Shown here piece after piece: positions 1 through 8,706 of a stretch of 64,000 nucleotides of DNA. Location: NCBI RefSeq assembly GCF_031846485.1, contig NZ_JAVRHQ010000002.1, forward strand, positions 193,913 through 257,912, in the 5' to 3' direction. A model generated the notes under the pieces. The model was not told where the DNA came from, did no database searches, and worked only from the letters and a program-made list of their open reading frames with translations. The DNA is from Autumnicola tepida (GTDB lineage: Bacteria; Bacteroidota; Bacteroidia; Flavobacteriales; Flavobacteriaceae). A program made the position numbers and the translations under genes. The first letter of the stretch is position 1; every line of letters starts with the position of its first letter.

Positions 1-1
1 C

Positions 2-643
2 CAACGAACGTTTAAGGGAACCGACAAACAGATTAGGGAAAACCAACCTTTTGCTACCAAAATACTTCAGCTAAGAAATGAAATCCGAAGCATAGAAAAC
101 GGCTCGATGGAAGGAAGTGTTAGGAAGCGGGAACGGGAAATCGCAAAATTAGAAAAGCAGGCCCCACATCAACAGGATGGGAAACGGATCGTCCAAGGAA
201 TGCCCAAGGCGGGAAGCCAAAGCCATATCCATATTATCGTGAGCCGAAAGGATGCGTCCAATTCGTTCAGCCTTTCGCCCGGGAGCAAATACAAAGCTTC
301 CGATGTCGAGATGAGGGGGAAACAGGTGAAACGGGGTTTTGACAGGGATAAATTTTTTGAAAATGCCGAAAAGAGCTTTGACAGGACGTTTGGCTACCAG
401 CGGAACTTTGCGGAAACCTACAAGGCGCGGAAGGATTTTATCAAAAACCCAAAAATCTATTTTGCCTCGTTGATGAAATTGCCCACCAATGAAAAGGCAA
501 TCGCTTTCAAGTTGATGCGGGAAACGGGCATCCCGATAATGCCAAGCATCCCGACCAATCAGGCGCAGCTCGCCCTAAAGGTTTTCAACAAACTGCGCAA
601 AGGTTTGGACGTGGCCATCAAATCAAGTTCAATCGGTATTTAA
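2..643 (+). CDS. Relaxase/mobilisation protein, C-terminal part (DUF5712-like), partial at window edge
   Basis: The reading frame is already open at base 2, so this is the 3' part of a gene that begins before the window; the first internal ATG at 107 is not taken as the start. The visible 213 residues contain SHIHIIVSRKD, an HxH-type metal-binding motif of HUH relaxases, followed by a basic helical tail. This matches the DUF5712 group of Bacteroidota relaxases, which nick the transfer origin and stay bound to the DNA end. The coupling-protein gene follows after 9 bases, as in a mob operon. The family name is from memory of motif and context; the missing N-terminus should hold the catalytic tyrosine. 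Confidence 0.75.
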   Translation, partial: QRTFKGTDKQIRENQPFATKILQLRNEIRSIENGSMEGSVRKREREIAKLEKQAPHQQDGKRIVQGMPKAGSQSHIHIIVSRKDASNSFSLSPGSKYKASDVEMRGKQVKRGFDRDKFFENAEKSFDRTFGYQRNFAETYKARKDFIKNPKIYFASLMKLPTNEKAIAFKLMRETGIPIMPSIPTNQAQLALKVFNKLRKGLDVAIKSSSIGI

Positions 644-652
644 TTCAAGACG

Positions 653-2233
653 ATGGAAATAGAAAGTCTTTTTACGGTACTCTCGGTTATTAGCTTGACT
701 AGTTTATTATTTTATTCGTTTTTCAAGATCAGTCGGTATGCGTTCGCGCTGAATATGCTGCTAATCGCAGCTATCTTTTATTATATTTCCGAAGAGAATC
801 GGTTGATATTGACCCTACTTTATTTAGGTTGTCCGTTGATGCTAATTAATACAGGACTGTACGTTTTTTTGCACAAAACGGAGGAACCGAAAAATGCCGA
901 TAGCAAGTATCGTGTAAGCTTTGCAACGAGCAAGGGAAACTTCAAACTCGAAAACGTAAAAAGAGGGGCATCCATCATAGGATCTGCCGGAAGTGGCAAG
1001 ACCGAAAGCGTGGTTTATGGGTTTTTGAGGCATTTTCAGAAAGAAGCCTTTTGCGGGATCATTCACGACTACAAAGATTTTGAGCTGACTGAAATGGCCT
1101 ATCCACTTTTCAAGGATGGTCAAATCCCGTTTAAGGTCATTTCCTTTGATAAAATCATCCATAGGGTCAATCCTATTGCACCTCGCTATTTAGAGAACGA
1201 GGAAAGCGTAAACGAAGTTTCAAGGGTGCTGATCGAAAATCTTTTGGAGCAAAGGGAATCCGGTACGAGCGGCACTACCAAATTTTTCAATGATGCTGCC
1301 GAAGGCTTGATTGGTGGATTGATTTGGAAACTGAAAACCGACTATTTCCAATTCTGCACATTGCCCCATTTAATAGCGGTTTACCAATATCTGGATACAG
1401 ACAGCCTTATCCAGTTTTTGGAATCCAATACAACATCCAGAGCGATGGCAGATGCCTTTATTAGCGGTAAAGATTCAGAGCGACAGACAGCAGGTGTAAA
1501 AAGCACCTTGGCCAATGCGCTAAAACGAATCAGTACACAGCGAATATTTATGGCATTGTCCGCAGACGAAGTGCCACTTAATATAAATAGTCCAGAAAAT
1601 CCTTGTGTAATTTCAATTGTGAATAATCCGAAATTTGAAACTTCTTATTCCCCTGTCATTGCAACAATAATCCATACTATTACCAAGCAAATGAGCGTGC
1701 GGAATTCCAAACCTTCTTTCCTGTTGATGGAAGAAGCCCCGACCATTCGGCTATTGAATATGCACCGTATTCCGGCTACGCTGCGGAGTTATGATATTGC
1801 CACAATTTATGTGATGCAGGACAAGATACAAAATGATATGATGTACGGCGACAAAGCGAGCAAGGCAATTTTGAGTAACCTTTCCTATCAATTTTTCGGC
1901 AAGGTAAACGACCCGGACACCGCCAAATACTACGAACGCTTTTTTGAAATTATTAAAGACCCGACCAAAAGCGTGAGCCGTGGCCATAACTTGGATTTTG
2001 ATACACGAGTAACAACTGGGGAAAAAGAAATCCCGAAAATAAGGGCAGATGTTTTCTTTCGGCTGAATCAGGGAGAGTTTATTACCTATGCGGACGGGAA
2101 GGATAAAAAGGTGCAGTTTAAATTACAGCAAATTAACAGGGAACTTCCCGAAGAATCTAAACAGTATTCACAGGCAGATTTGGAGGCTAACTTTGAACGG
2201 ATTTATGAGGAGGCGCGGTCGATATTTGGATAA
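653..2233 (+). CDS. mobC: Type IV coupling protein (VirD4/MobC-like conjugation ATPase)
   Basis: 526 residues. Hydrophobic segments fill roughly residues 7-75, giving an inner-membrane anchor. A Walker A motif, GSAGSGKTES, lies at about 110-119 and a Walker B-like LLMEEAP near 355-360, followed by the TraM-recognition-type C-terminal region (SYQFFGKVNDPDTAKYYERF). Proteins of this class receive the relaxase-DNA complex and pump it into the mating pore. It follows the relaxase gene with 9 bases between and its TAA stop directly abuts the stop of the convergent defence gene at 2234, leaving no intergenic DNA. The mobC symbol follows CTnDOT usage; the biochemical class is certain, the symbol less so. 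Confidence 0.85.
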   Translation: MEIESLFTVLSVISLTSLLFYSFFKISRYAFALNMLLIAAIFYYISEENRLILTLLYLGCPLMLINTGLYVFLHKTEEPKNADSKYRVSFATSKGNFKLENVKRGASIIGSAGSGKTESVVYGFLRHFQKEAFCGIIHDYKDFELTEMAYPLFKDGQIPFKVISFDKIIHRVNPIAPRYLENEESVNEVSRVLIENLLEQRESGTSGTTKFFNDAAEGLIGGLIWKLKTDYFQFCTLPHLIAVYQYLDTDSLIQFLESNTTSRAMADAFISGKDSERQTAGVKSTLANALKRISTQRIFMALSADEVPLNINSPENPCVISIVNNPKFETSYSPVIATIIHTITKQMSVRNSKPSFLLMEEAPTIRLLNMHRIPATLRSYDIATIYVMQDKIQNDMMYGDKASKAILSNLSYQFFGKVNDPDTAKYYERFFEIIKDPTKSVSRGHNLDFDTRVTTGEKEIPKIRADVFFRLNQGEFITYADGKDKKVQFKLQQINRELPEESKQYSQADLEANFERIYEEARSIFG

Positions 2234-3271
2234 TTAGGATATGCTAAAATTTTCATTAATTTCCTTTTCAATAATCTTATATTTATCCTTCACATCTTCA
2301 CCCATATAAAAATCTAACAGATCATTTTTATCCAAAGTTCCATCTTCTAAAAACTTATTCAGATACTGTTGGTTGAAGTCTAATAACAACATAGATTTCT
2401 TAATTTGTTTTAAAATTTTTTTATTATTCTCAATATTATTCTCAACTAGATTTTTAATCAGGGATATTTCATTTATATCCTTAATGATACGATTTACCAG
2501 AATAGCCAAAATATTATTATCGACTTTAACACTCTTAGCATTTAAAGCTATATCCCTTGCCAACATATAAGCTATTGCCAAATTAGAATAATTCCCTTTC
2601 TGGGAATCGATTATAGCGATAAAACCAATAGAAGGAATGTAGCCCACATTTTCAAATGCTTTAAGAATTGAGTTATCCACGAGAGAAATATCAAATACGA
2701 TAAGGCTAACCTTTGAATCCCTATTTGCTTGAGCTTCTATTAATTGACTCCAGGCTGTATCGGTTCTACGAGTAAAAATTTCTTTTGATTCTATATCTCC
2801 AAATTTGATACTCTTATCAAACTTGCACTCAATAACAATCTTTAAGTCTTTATTTCCCTCTATCTCGCAAACAATATCACCTGTTTTATTTCGACTGAGT
2901 TCACCTTGTTCATTCCCAGTTAAGTAGGCTTTGTCTTTTAAACGCTTATCTTTAAAATACTGATTAAGAAACCCGGCAACTTCATCTTCGGCCAAGTTTC
3001 CTTTTATTGCAGATTTATAGAAAAGTTCCTTTTTCATTTCAAAAATTATCTTCAAACTTTCCAGTTCAGTACCCAGTTCATTTGATGTTTTCGATAAAAA
3101 TGCGGATAGTCGATCTTCCATAAGTGCGAGGACACCAATATAAATAGCTTTTAATAATTTTTCATCACGATCAGACACGGGAAGATTATCAAAATAATTA
3201 AAGACTATTTGATTCTCAATTTCAAACTCCTTTACTTCAACTCGTTTCAGTTGTTGATTGAGTCTTATCAT
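2234..3271 (-). CDS. Putative PD-(D/E)xK nuclease of a SIR2-HerA defence operon
   Basis: 345 residues with no family recognised over the full length. Residues 92-150 look like a PD-(D/E)xK nuclease core: a helix with E95 and E97, then GDIVCEIEG with D132, and IVIECKFDKS with E148 and K150 on the next strand. The flanks are helical and low in complexity, without signal peptide or membrane segment, so it should act in the cytoplasm. It is the last gene of a minus-strand operon: SIR2, HerA, KTSC, then this gene after 5 bases. HerA hexamers often work with a nuclease, so DNA cleavage upon phage infection is a reasonable inference. The gene is notably AT-rich compared with the mob genes beside it. 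Confidence 0.6.
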   Translation of the reverse strand: MIRLNQQLKRVEVKEFEIENQIVFNYFDNLPVSDRDEKLLKAIYIGVLALMEDRLSAFLSKTSNELGTELESLKIIFEMKKELFYKSAIKGNLAEDEVAGFLNQYFKDKRLKDKAYLTGNEQGELSRNKTGDIVCEIEGNKDLKIVIECKFDKSIKFGDIESKEIFTRRTDTAWSQLIEAQANRDSKVSLIVFDISLVDNSILKAFENVGYIPSIGFIAIIDSQKGNYSNLAIAYMLARDIALNAKSVKVDNNILAILVNRIIKDINEISLIKNLVENNIENNKKILKQIKKSMLLLDFNQQYLNKFLEDGTLDKNDLLDFYMGEDVKDKYKIIEKEINENFSIS

Positions 3272-3276
3272 TTTGC

Positions 3277-3486
3277 TTAAACTTTAGAGTACCTGTACCT
3301 TCCTTTGATACTTTGGGCTAAATATGTTCCGTGGGATTCAGCACCAATAAGCCCTTTATATTCTCTTTCTGGAAGGTCAAAATATTGATAGACCGTGCCG
3401 TTTTTAAATTCTATTTCTAATGTGGATGAATTGTCGTCATAGCCAATAGATGCTATGTTCGATGATTTTACTGGTTTTCTATTCAT
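3277..3486 (-). CDS. KTSC domain protein
   Basis: 69 residues, almost all a KTSC domain: SSNIASIGYDDNSSTLEIEF, then a strand with GTVYQYFDLPEREYKGL and a terminal YLAQSIKGRYRYSKV. The domain is named after the C-terminus of some lysyl-tRNA synthetases and is widespread as a stand-alone small protein of unknown function. Here it sits between the herA gene (6 bases away) and the nuclease gene (5 bases away), so it is translated as part of the same operon. Its role in the system is unknown; an accessory or nucleic-acid-binding subunit is only a guess. Confidence 0.75.
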   Translation of the reverse strand: MNRKPVKSSNIASIGYDDNSSTLEIEFKNGTVYQYFDLPEREYKGLIGAESHGTYLAQSIKGRYRYSKV

Positions 3487-3492
3487 AATACT

Positions 3493-5358
3493 TTATTTGA
3501 TAATTTTACTAATTTTAGGATTTTGAGACCTCCAGGCCTCAATAAATTCTTCGTAGTTAGGGCTTTCTTCCATTTTGTTGCCCCAACCCCCAGGCATTAA
3601 AGATTCTTCTGTATCAACAATATCGAATACGATAGGATCTTGACTATCAGGTCTTTTATCCTTCGGTGGAGCTTTGATAAGCGATCTCATAGGAAGCTTT
3701 ACCGATTCTCCTAAGATTATAGCCTCTCCCGTTTTTAATATTGGGAGCATACTTGTAAGACCTTCCAGATTATCTGTGACAGCACTTGTTATGTGGGCGC
3801 GATCAGTAGAGTTCGCCAATCGGAGAGCAAAGAATGTACCACATTGTGAAAGAATTGTAGAATTTATTTCTGACGGTCTTTGACTAACTATCATTGAGCC
3901 TATCCCATATTTCCTACCCTCCTTCACAATTTTTTGAACAATCGATAACGCGCTACCTTCAAAGTTTAAATAATTGTGAGCTTCTTCCATTACCAAAAGC
4001 AATGGACGTTCCTTGCCTCCTTGCGAGAGGTTTCTTGCCCAGAATAAGCCTTCATAAACTATACGCAGTAAAACTCCGATAATTGTATTTAAAATAGTTA
4101 TTGGAACACCTGATAAATCCAAAATAGTAATTGGCTTGTCGCTTCCTATCCAACCTTTTATCAGGGAATCTAAATCTTTTTCTATAAATCCATCCTTTTT
4201 TGGAGTCCAATCCCCAGGTTTGAAAATAAAATCATACCTTGGAATTCTCAACTTTGAACCCAATGAATGTAACTGTTGGCTATTATTTAAAGGGGTTTCA
4301 GGCAAGTATTGAACTCGATCACCATTTGCTTTGGAGGTATTTATTTTTTTAAAAATAGGAGGAATACCCCGAACTGGATCACCTAATATCTTATCTCCAT
4401 TTTCATCAGTTTCAAAAGCAAGATTTTCCATAATCGTCCCATCCTTGTCCGGATAGAACTTTCCTAGCGTTTCGGTATAAAGGTCATACCAGAGATGATT
4501 CAAGCTAAATGGTATGGGAGAATCAATACTAAGGTTATCTATGTCGATTCCGGTTTTAGGATGTTTTTCCAAACTTTTCAACTTAGCTTGCTGAATTCTT
4601 TCTAGAATTACATTTTGATCTTTTTCGGCAGCAAATTTTCCAAAACTGATATCACATAATTCTTCAAAATTTAAGGCCCAAAAGGGAATAACCAATTCTT
4701 TTTCTTGACTTCCTTCGCTTTTGTCAGCGTTAATTTTAAAAATATTCGCTCGATCTTTTAGAGCTTGTCCATACTCTCCGTGTATGTCAAACACCAAAAT
4801 TCGTGATGATGGATATTTCTCAGAATCGGATAGCGCATTTAACAGACTTGCAACTGTCGTTGACTTTCCTGAACCAGTTGTTCCAACTACTGCTGAATGT
4901 CTCGTAATTAACCTATTTACATCCACCAAAGCAGGAATAGATTCGGCTCCCGCAATATGTCCAATATTTACAAAGTATGGTTTGTCTGGTTGTCCATAGA
5001 TTCGTTTTAGGTCTACTTCAGATACTAAATGCACTTCATCACTAATTGTTGGATATTGAGAAATCCCTCTTTGAAATTCACCAGATCGATGTCCTTCCCC
5101 AACCAGTTGTACAGTTATCCATCTATTTCCATAAGGTTGGTCGTTTTCTGGTGCTGCGCTTGCGCCGACCTGAGTAATAATTCCAAACAAAAAATTGTAT
5201 CCAATTGGAATTTTAACAAAACTTCCAATTTGTCCAATTTTGTAACCTTCACCATTTACATATGTCAAACCAGATAGTGAATCGTTGACCATTGCTATTC
5301 TAATGGTAGTGCCACTAACGTCTTGTACGGAACCAAGATAAGTAGAGTTATTTTTCAT
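3493..5358 (-). CDS. herA: HerA-like ATPase/translocase (DUF87) of a defence operon
   Basis: 621 residues. An N-terminal beta-rich HAS-barrel-like part (about 5-120) is followed by the ATPase core with Walker A GTTGSGKST at 159-167, Walker B LLLVMEEAHNYL near 450-460 and the downstream IVSQRPSEINSTILSQC motif typical of HerA/FtsK ATPases. HerA forms hexameric DNA translocases; in SIR2-HerA (Nezha) systems it assembles with the SIR2 NADase for anti-phage defence. The start overlaps the end of the SIR2 gene by 11 bases, indicating coupled translation. All core motifs are present, so it looks functional. The difference from the published two-gene form is the pair of extra genes downstream. Confidence 0.9.
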   Translation of the reverse strand: MKNNSTYLGSVQDVSGTTIRIAMVNDSLSGLTYVNGEGYKIGQIGSFVKIPIGYNFLFGIITQVGASAAPENDQPYGNRWITVQLVGEGHRSGEFQRGISQYPTISDEVHLVSEVDLKRIYGQPDKPYFVNIGHIAGAESIPALVDVNRLITRHSAVVGTTGSGKSTTVASLLNALSDSEKYPSSRILVFDIHGEYGQALKDRANIFKINADKSEGSQEKELVIPFWALNFEELCDISFGKFAAEKDQNVILERIQQAKLKSLEKHPKTGIDIDNLSIDSPIPFSLNHLWYDLYTETLGKFYPDKDGTIMENLAFETDENGDKILGDPVRGIPPIFKKINTSKANGDRVQYLPETPLNNSQQLHSLGSKLRIPRYDFIFKPGDWTPKKDGFIEKDLDSLIKGWIGSDKPITILDLSGVPITILNTIIGVLLRIVYEGLFWARNLSQGGKERPLLLVMEEAHNYLNFEGSALSIVQKIVKEGRKYGIGSMIVSQRPSEINSTILSQCGTFFALRLANSTDRAHITSAVTDNLEGLTSMLPILKTGEAIILGESVKLPMRSLIKAPPKDKRPDSQDPIVFDIVDTEESLMPGGWGNKMEESPNYEEFIEAWRSQNPKISKIIK

Positions 5359-6571
5359 CCAAAAGAGTTTGATTATATCCGATTAAAGCTTGAAGGAAAT
5401 CCCCCATTTTTGAAAAATCACCAAGATCTAAATCGCAAAGAGCTGCTTCTTCGTCATCCCTTTTAGACAGACAATTAGCTAAATTATCCTCATCTTCCAA
5501 TAAGGCTCCTAATTTCCACTTGCCTCTAACCGTACCAATTATCGCTTCGTCTTTAGCCCATATAGCAAGATTGCCTCTGTTTAATGCAGCATCCACACCT
5601 TTAGGGTACTTTTCAGTCGTTGAATCATTTTCTTTATTTTTCTCAGTTAAAGAGCCAAATAACATCGAAATTACCATACTATTTGGGTTCGCTCTTAGTG
5701 AACCTAAAATGCAATCATTTATATGCTCGTCGTTAAAAGAATAACCTGAGATAATAAGTAATGCGTTAGGTTTTCTCAAAAAGCGAGAAAGTTGATCCAT
5801 CAAAGCCAAAAAAGGCATTTTTCTACTTTGGTCATATTTGAGATGAGATGGGTAAATTAGCTGTGAAGCGTCTATTTCTTTAGTTCTGCTTGATCTGAAT
5901 ACCTGATGATTTTTCTTTTGAAACCAATTAATAGAGCCGTGGATTTTCCAAAGACGTGTCCAATGATTTGGTATTAAATCGTCTTCAACTGATCTCAAAT
6001 CAAAAAATGACTGTCTTGAACCGACAAAACCATCAAAGTAGGGTATGGATAAGTCCTCAAAGGCTTGTTCCACTAGCAAATCATAATTCGTTGTAAATAC
6101 TTCGACAGGTTTCTCACGATCTATTGATATCCATTTTGCAAGTTTATGATATGGGGATTCTTTATTTGGTAATTCCACATCCAATTTACTTACGATTTTC
6201 GTGCATATTTCGCTTTCCAGTTTGATAAGCTCTTCATTGCTAAAGCCTCTAACGCTGTTACCAACCGAAACATCTTTCAAACCTCTTATAAAACTCAAAA
6301 TATCTTCAATGTTTTTAATACTTTTTTGAGCTAAACTTATTTCATCTAAAAGTTTATCATAATCATTTTTGACATCTGTTTTTGATGATAGTTCCGAACT
6401 TAGAAATTGGGTCAATCCGGCTACATCAGGAATCAGAGGCCATTGCTCCTTCGGCATATTTACGGATAAGGGACAGCCAGCAGATATAAAGTAGCCTATT
6501 GGTTTTTTGTCTTGGGATAAAGTTTGACGTAAAAACTTAATATGTTTAATAGGATCGTGATAATTATCCAT
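5348..6571 (-). CDS. SIR2-family NADase, defence effector
   Basis: 407 residues. SIR2 signatures are visible in order: GYFISAGCPLS (26-36) in the nucleotide-binding loop, FTTNYDLLVE (159-168), the catalytic-type KIHGSINW (209-216) and SGYSFNDEHIN (275-285). Bacterial SIR2 proteins of this kind degrade NAD+ during phage infection and stop growth. It is the first gene of the four-gene minus-strand operon and overlaps herA by 11 bases. A 177-base AT-rich divergent region separates it from abiEi. The GxGxS loop is altered to SAGCPLS, which is seen in SIR2-like defence proteins, and the expected His and Asn residues remain. Confidence 0.88.
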   Translation of the reverse strand: MDNYHDPIKHIKFLRQTLSQDKKPIGYFISAGCPLSVNMPKEQWPLIPDVAGLTQFLSSELSSKTDVKNDYDKLLDEISLAQKSIKNIEDILSFIRGLKDVSVGNSVRGFSNEELIKLESEICTKIVSKLDVELPNKESPYHKLAKWISIDREKPVEVFTTNYDLLVEQAFEDLSIPYFDGFVGSRQSFFDLRSVEDDLIPNHWTRLWKIHGSINWFQKKNHQVFRSSRTKEIDASQLIYPSHLKYDQSRKMPFLALMDQLSRFLRKPNALLIISGYSFNDEHINDCILGSLRANPNSMVISMLFGSLTEKNKENDSTTEKYPKGVDAALNRGNLAIWAKDEAIIGTVRGKWKLGALLEDEDNLANCLSKRDDEEAALCDLDLGDFSKMGDFLQALIGYNQTLLDEK

Positions 6572-6670
6572 ATTGTTGATTGATTTCTGTTTTGGAGTAA
6601 ATTTAACAAACTTTTAGAATTCGCTTTCAAATTTTCAAGTTTGTTTGAAATAAAGCCAATCTTGGATTTT

Positions 6671-6700
6671 AAATAAATATAAATTTTATAGTATTTATTT
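6671..6700. promoter_or_regulatory. Inverted repeat between SIR2 operon and abiE, possible AbiEi operator
   Basis: AAATAAATA at 6671-6679 and its exact reverse complement TATTTATTT at 6692-6700 form 9-base arms around a 12-base spacer, 48 bases before the abiEi ATG. AbiEi antitoxins of known systems repress their own promoter by binding inverted repeats, so this is a candidate operator. The region is very AT-rich, so a chance match is possible. Confidence 0.35.
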
Positions 6701-6748
6701 TAGTTTTATGTCTAAAATACATATATTGCTCTAATAATTACTAAAGTT

Positions 6749-7537
6749 ATGGTGGCGGAATATATCGACAAATTGCTGTCTGTGGAAGAATATTCTTTTT
6801 CCCTGGAAGAATTGATGAGCCGAACCCAGAAGAGCAAAAACGCAATTTGGCAGGAATTGGCTCATCTGATCGAAAAGAACAAAGTCCTCAATCTAAGAAA
6901 GGGCTTCTACCTTATACTGACCCCAAGGTATTCCAGTTTTCGAAAACTTCCCATAAATCTCTATATCGACAAACTTTTCGATTATTTAGGCCGTAGTTAT
7001 TATTTAGGTTTTTACAGTGCAGCAAAAGCCTATGGAGCAAGCCATCAACAATCTCAGCGCGATTATGTAATGACATCCTCCCCGAAACTGTTGGATATTC
7101 AGAAATCGGCCATTGATATCCGTTTTTTGACCACTTCCGCTTGGCCGGAACAAAATATACTTTCAAAAAAATCAGATGCCGGAATCTACCATATTTCCAG
7201 TCCGGCTTTAACCTTGGCCGATCTGGTACATTATCAGAACAAATTAGGCGGGCTGAACCGAATGTTATCCACCATTGAAGAATTATTGGAAGAAGTCAAC
7301 CAAAAAGACCTAGAAGATTTGTTGAGCTGGTATAGCAACAAAGCCACACTTCAACGATTAGGTTTTTTATTGGATCAAATAGATGAAGAGAATAGTTTTT
7401 CTGCTTTAATTTTTCAACATTTGGAAAAACAAAAAATACATCCGGTTTTATTAAAGCCAACCAACCAGCAAAGACCCGGTTCGGTGGATAATAAATGGAA
7501 GGTAGATACTAACCTACAGTTAGAAAGCGACCTATGA
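6749..7537 (+). CDS. abiEi: Type IV antitoxin AbiEi
   Basis: 262 residues. The N-terminal part (about 1-65) is a winged-helix-like DNA-binding domain with the sequence FSLEELMSRTQKSKNAIWQE, and the rest matches the AbiEi antitoxin core (SYYLGFYSAAKAYGASHQQ, SPALTLADLVHYQNKLGG). In AbiE systems this protein neutralises AbiEii without stable binding and represses its own promoter. Its stop overlaps the toxin start by four bases (ATGA), the usual arrangement for the pair. AbiE gives phage resistance by abortive infection and also stabilises mobile elements, which fits its place in an integrative element next to SIR2-HerA. Confidence 0.88.
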   Translation: MVAEYIDKLLSVEEYSFSLEELMSRTQKSKNAIWQELAHLIEKNKVLNLRKGFYLILTPRYSSFRKLPINLYIDKLFDYLGRSYYLGFYSAAKAYGASHQQSQRDYVMTSSPKLLDIQKSAIDIRFLTTSAWPEQNILSKKSDAGIYHISSPALTLADLVHYQNKLGGLNRMLSTIEELLEEVNQKDLEDLLSWYSNKATLQRLGFLLDQIDEENSFSALIFQHLEKQKIHPVLLKPTNQQRPGSVDNKWKVDTNLQLESDL

Positions 7538-8322
7538 TTTCAAAACCTTATATAGCCCAATGGCGGGAATACGCATCTTGGAAAGAATTTGCACAGGTTG
7601 AACAGGATTTGATTATTAGTCGGGCGTTGGTAGCAATTTTTGCCGATGATTTTCTAAGGGAAAACCTTGCTTTCCGGGGCGGCACCGCTCTACATAAATT
7701 ATATCTGAACCCGGCACCGAGATATTCCGAGGATATTGACCTTGTACAGGTTCGGGAAGGCCCTATCAAACCCATTATGAAGCGCATTGGCGAGGTCATT
7801 ACTTTTTTTGAGGAAGACAGGCGTACACAGGTAAGAGGGCACGGAGCAAAAGCGCTGTACAGGTTTACATCGGAATATGAAGAAGAACGTCGCCGACTAA
7901 AATTAGAGATTAATTGTAAAGAACACTTCAACGTACTCGATTGGGTAGATTTCCCTTTTGAAATGGCGAACCCTTGGTTTTCGGGGAGAGCTGATATTAA
8001 AACATATAAAATCAATGAACTTTTGGGCACGAAGTTGAGGGCGCTTTATCAACGAAGTAAAGGAAGGGATTTGTTTGATCTGGATTATTCCAGACAATAT
8101 ATGAAACTCGATATTGATGAGATTATCAAGTGCTTTAGGGTTTATATGGAATCTTCCGTTGGCAAAGTCCCTTCCCAAAAAGAGTTCCTACAAAATATGG
8201 AAGCCAAGAAAAACGATGCAGCTTTTGAAGGCGATATGGAAGGTTTGTTACGGCCGGAAATCCTATACGATCAAAAAGCTGCTTTCCATTGGTTGAAAGA
8301 AACGGTTATTCCAAGAATGTGA
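7534..8322 (+). CDS. abiEii: Nucleotidyltransferase toxin AbiEii
   Basis: 262 residues. The nucleotidyltransferase signature is clear: LAFRGGTALHKLYL near 46-60 and the metal-binding RYSEDIDLV with its DxD pair near 64-72. Further conserved parts are the LKLEINCKEHF stretch and ELLGTKLRALYQRSKGRDLFDLDY near 161-184. AbiEii-type toxins (MenA/AbiE family) transfer nucleotides, for example onto tRNA ends, and halt growth. It starts inside the abiEi stop codon. It ends 5 bases before the convergent conjugation lipoprotein gene, so the defence island inserts tightly between two transfer modules. Confidence 0.88.
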   Translation: MISKPYIAQWREYASWKEFAQVEQDLIISRALVAIFADDFLRENLAFRGGTALHKLYLNPAPRYSEDIDLVQVREGPIKPIMKRIGEVITFFEEDRRTQVRGHGAKALYRFTSEYEEERRRLKLEINCKEHFNVLDWVDFPFEMANPWFSGRADIKTYKINELLGTKLRALYQRSKGRDLFDLDYSRQYMKLDIDEIIKCFRVYMESSVGKVPSQKEFLQNMEAKKNDAAFEGDMEGLLRPEILYDQKAAFHWLKETVIPRM

Positions 8323-8327
8323 TTATT

Positions 8328-8699
8328 TTAAAAAGGCGATTTATCCTTTGAACCTCTTGCAGTAGCCAACCACTTGCCGTCCTGCTTAATCAGTTTAAAA
8401 ATACCAGGCGTTTTATCGTATGCTGTGTTATATTTTACCCAAGCCACATCGCCCATAATCGTATCCTGCAAAACAGTAAAGTTAGAATCATCCTTTGGTG
8501 TAGCGTTGAACATATTTATGGTATTCATATAGTTGGAATACGCCTGTGGTGTGGAATGTGCTTTTAAGGTTTCCTCATCTTTTTCATAAAAGCTTTCAAT
8601 GACAATTTGGGCTGTAGCACTTGGTCCTGAAATTTTAGTTTCAGAATCAGCACAAGAAAGGAACAGTAATGTGAGCGAAAAAACGACATTTTTTTTCAT
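8328..8699 (-). CDS. Small lipoprotein of the conjugation operon
   Basis: 123 residues. The N-terminus MKKNVVFSLTLLFLSCADS is a lipoprotein signal with the lipobox Cys at about 16. The remainder resembles the NTF2-like DUF4878 fold: an early helix (AQIVIESFYEKDEETLKAH), then strands ending in GIFKLIKQDGKWLAT. It is the last gene in the traE-to-traN run, 7 bases downstream of traN. A periplasmic or outer-membrane-facing accessory role in the mating pore is inferred from position; the family itself has no assigned activity. It should be membrane anchored by lipidation. Confidence 0.7.
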   Translation of the reverse strand: MKKNVVFSLTLLFLSCADSETKISGPSATAQIVIESFYEKDEETLKAHSTPQAYSNYMNTINMFNATPKDDSNFTVLQDTIMGDVAWVKYNTAYDKTPGIFKLIKQDGKWLATARGSKDKSPF

Positions 8700-8706
8700 A
8701 ACAGTA

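Noticed and set aside
7548..8030. Minus-strand frame across abiEii
   Set aside because: Antisense shadow of the nucleotidyltransferase gene, which has its full motifs.
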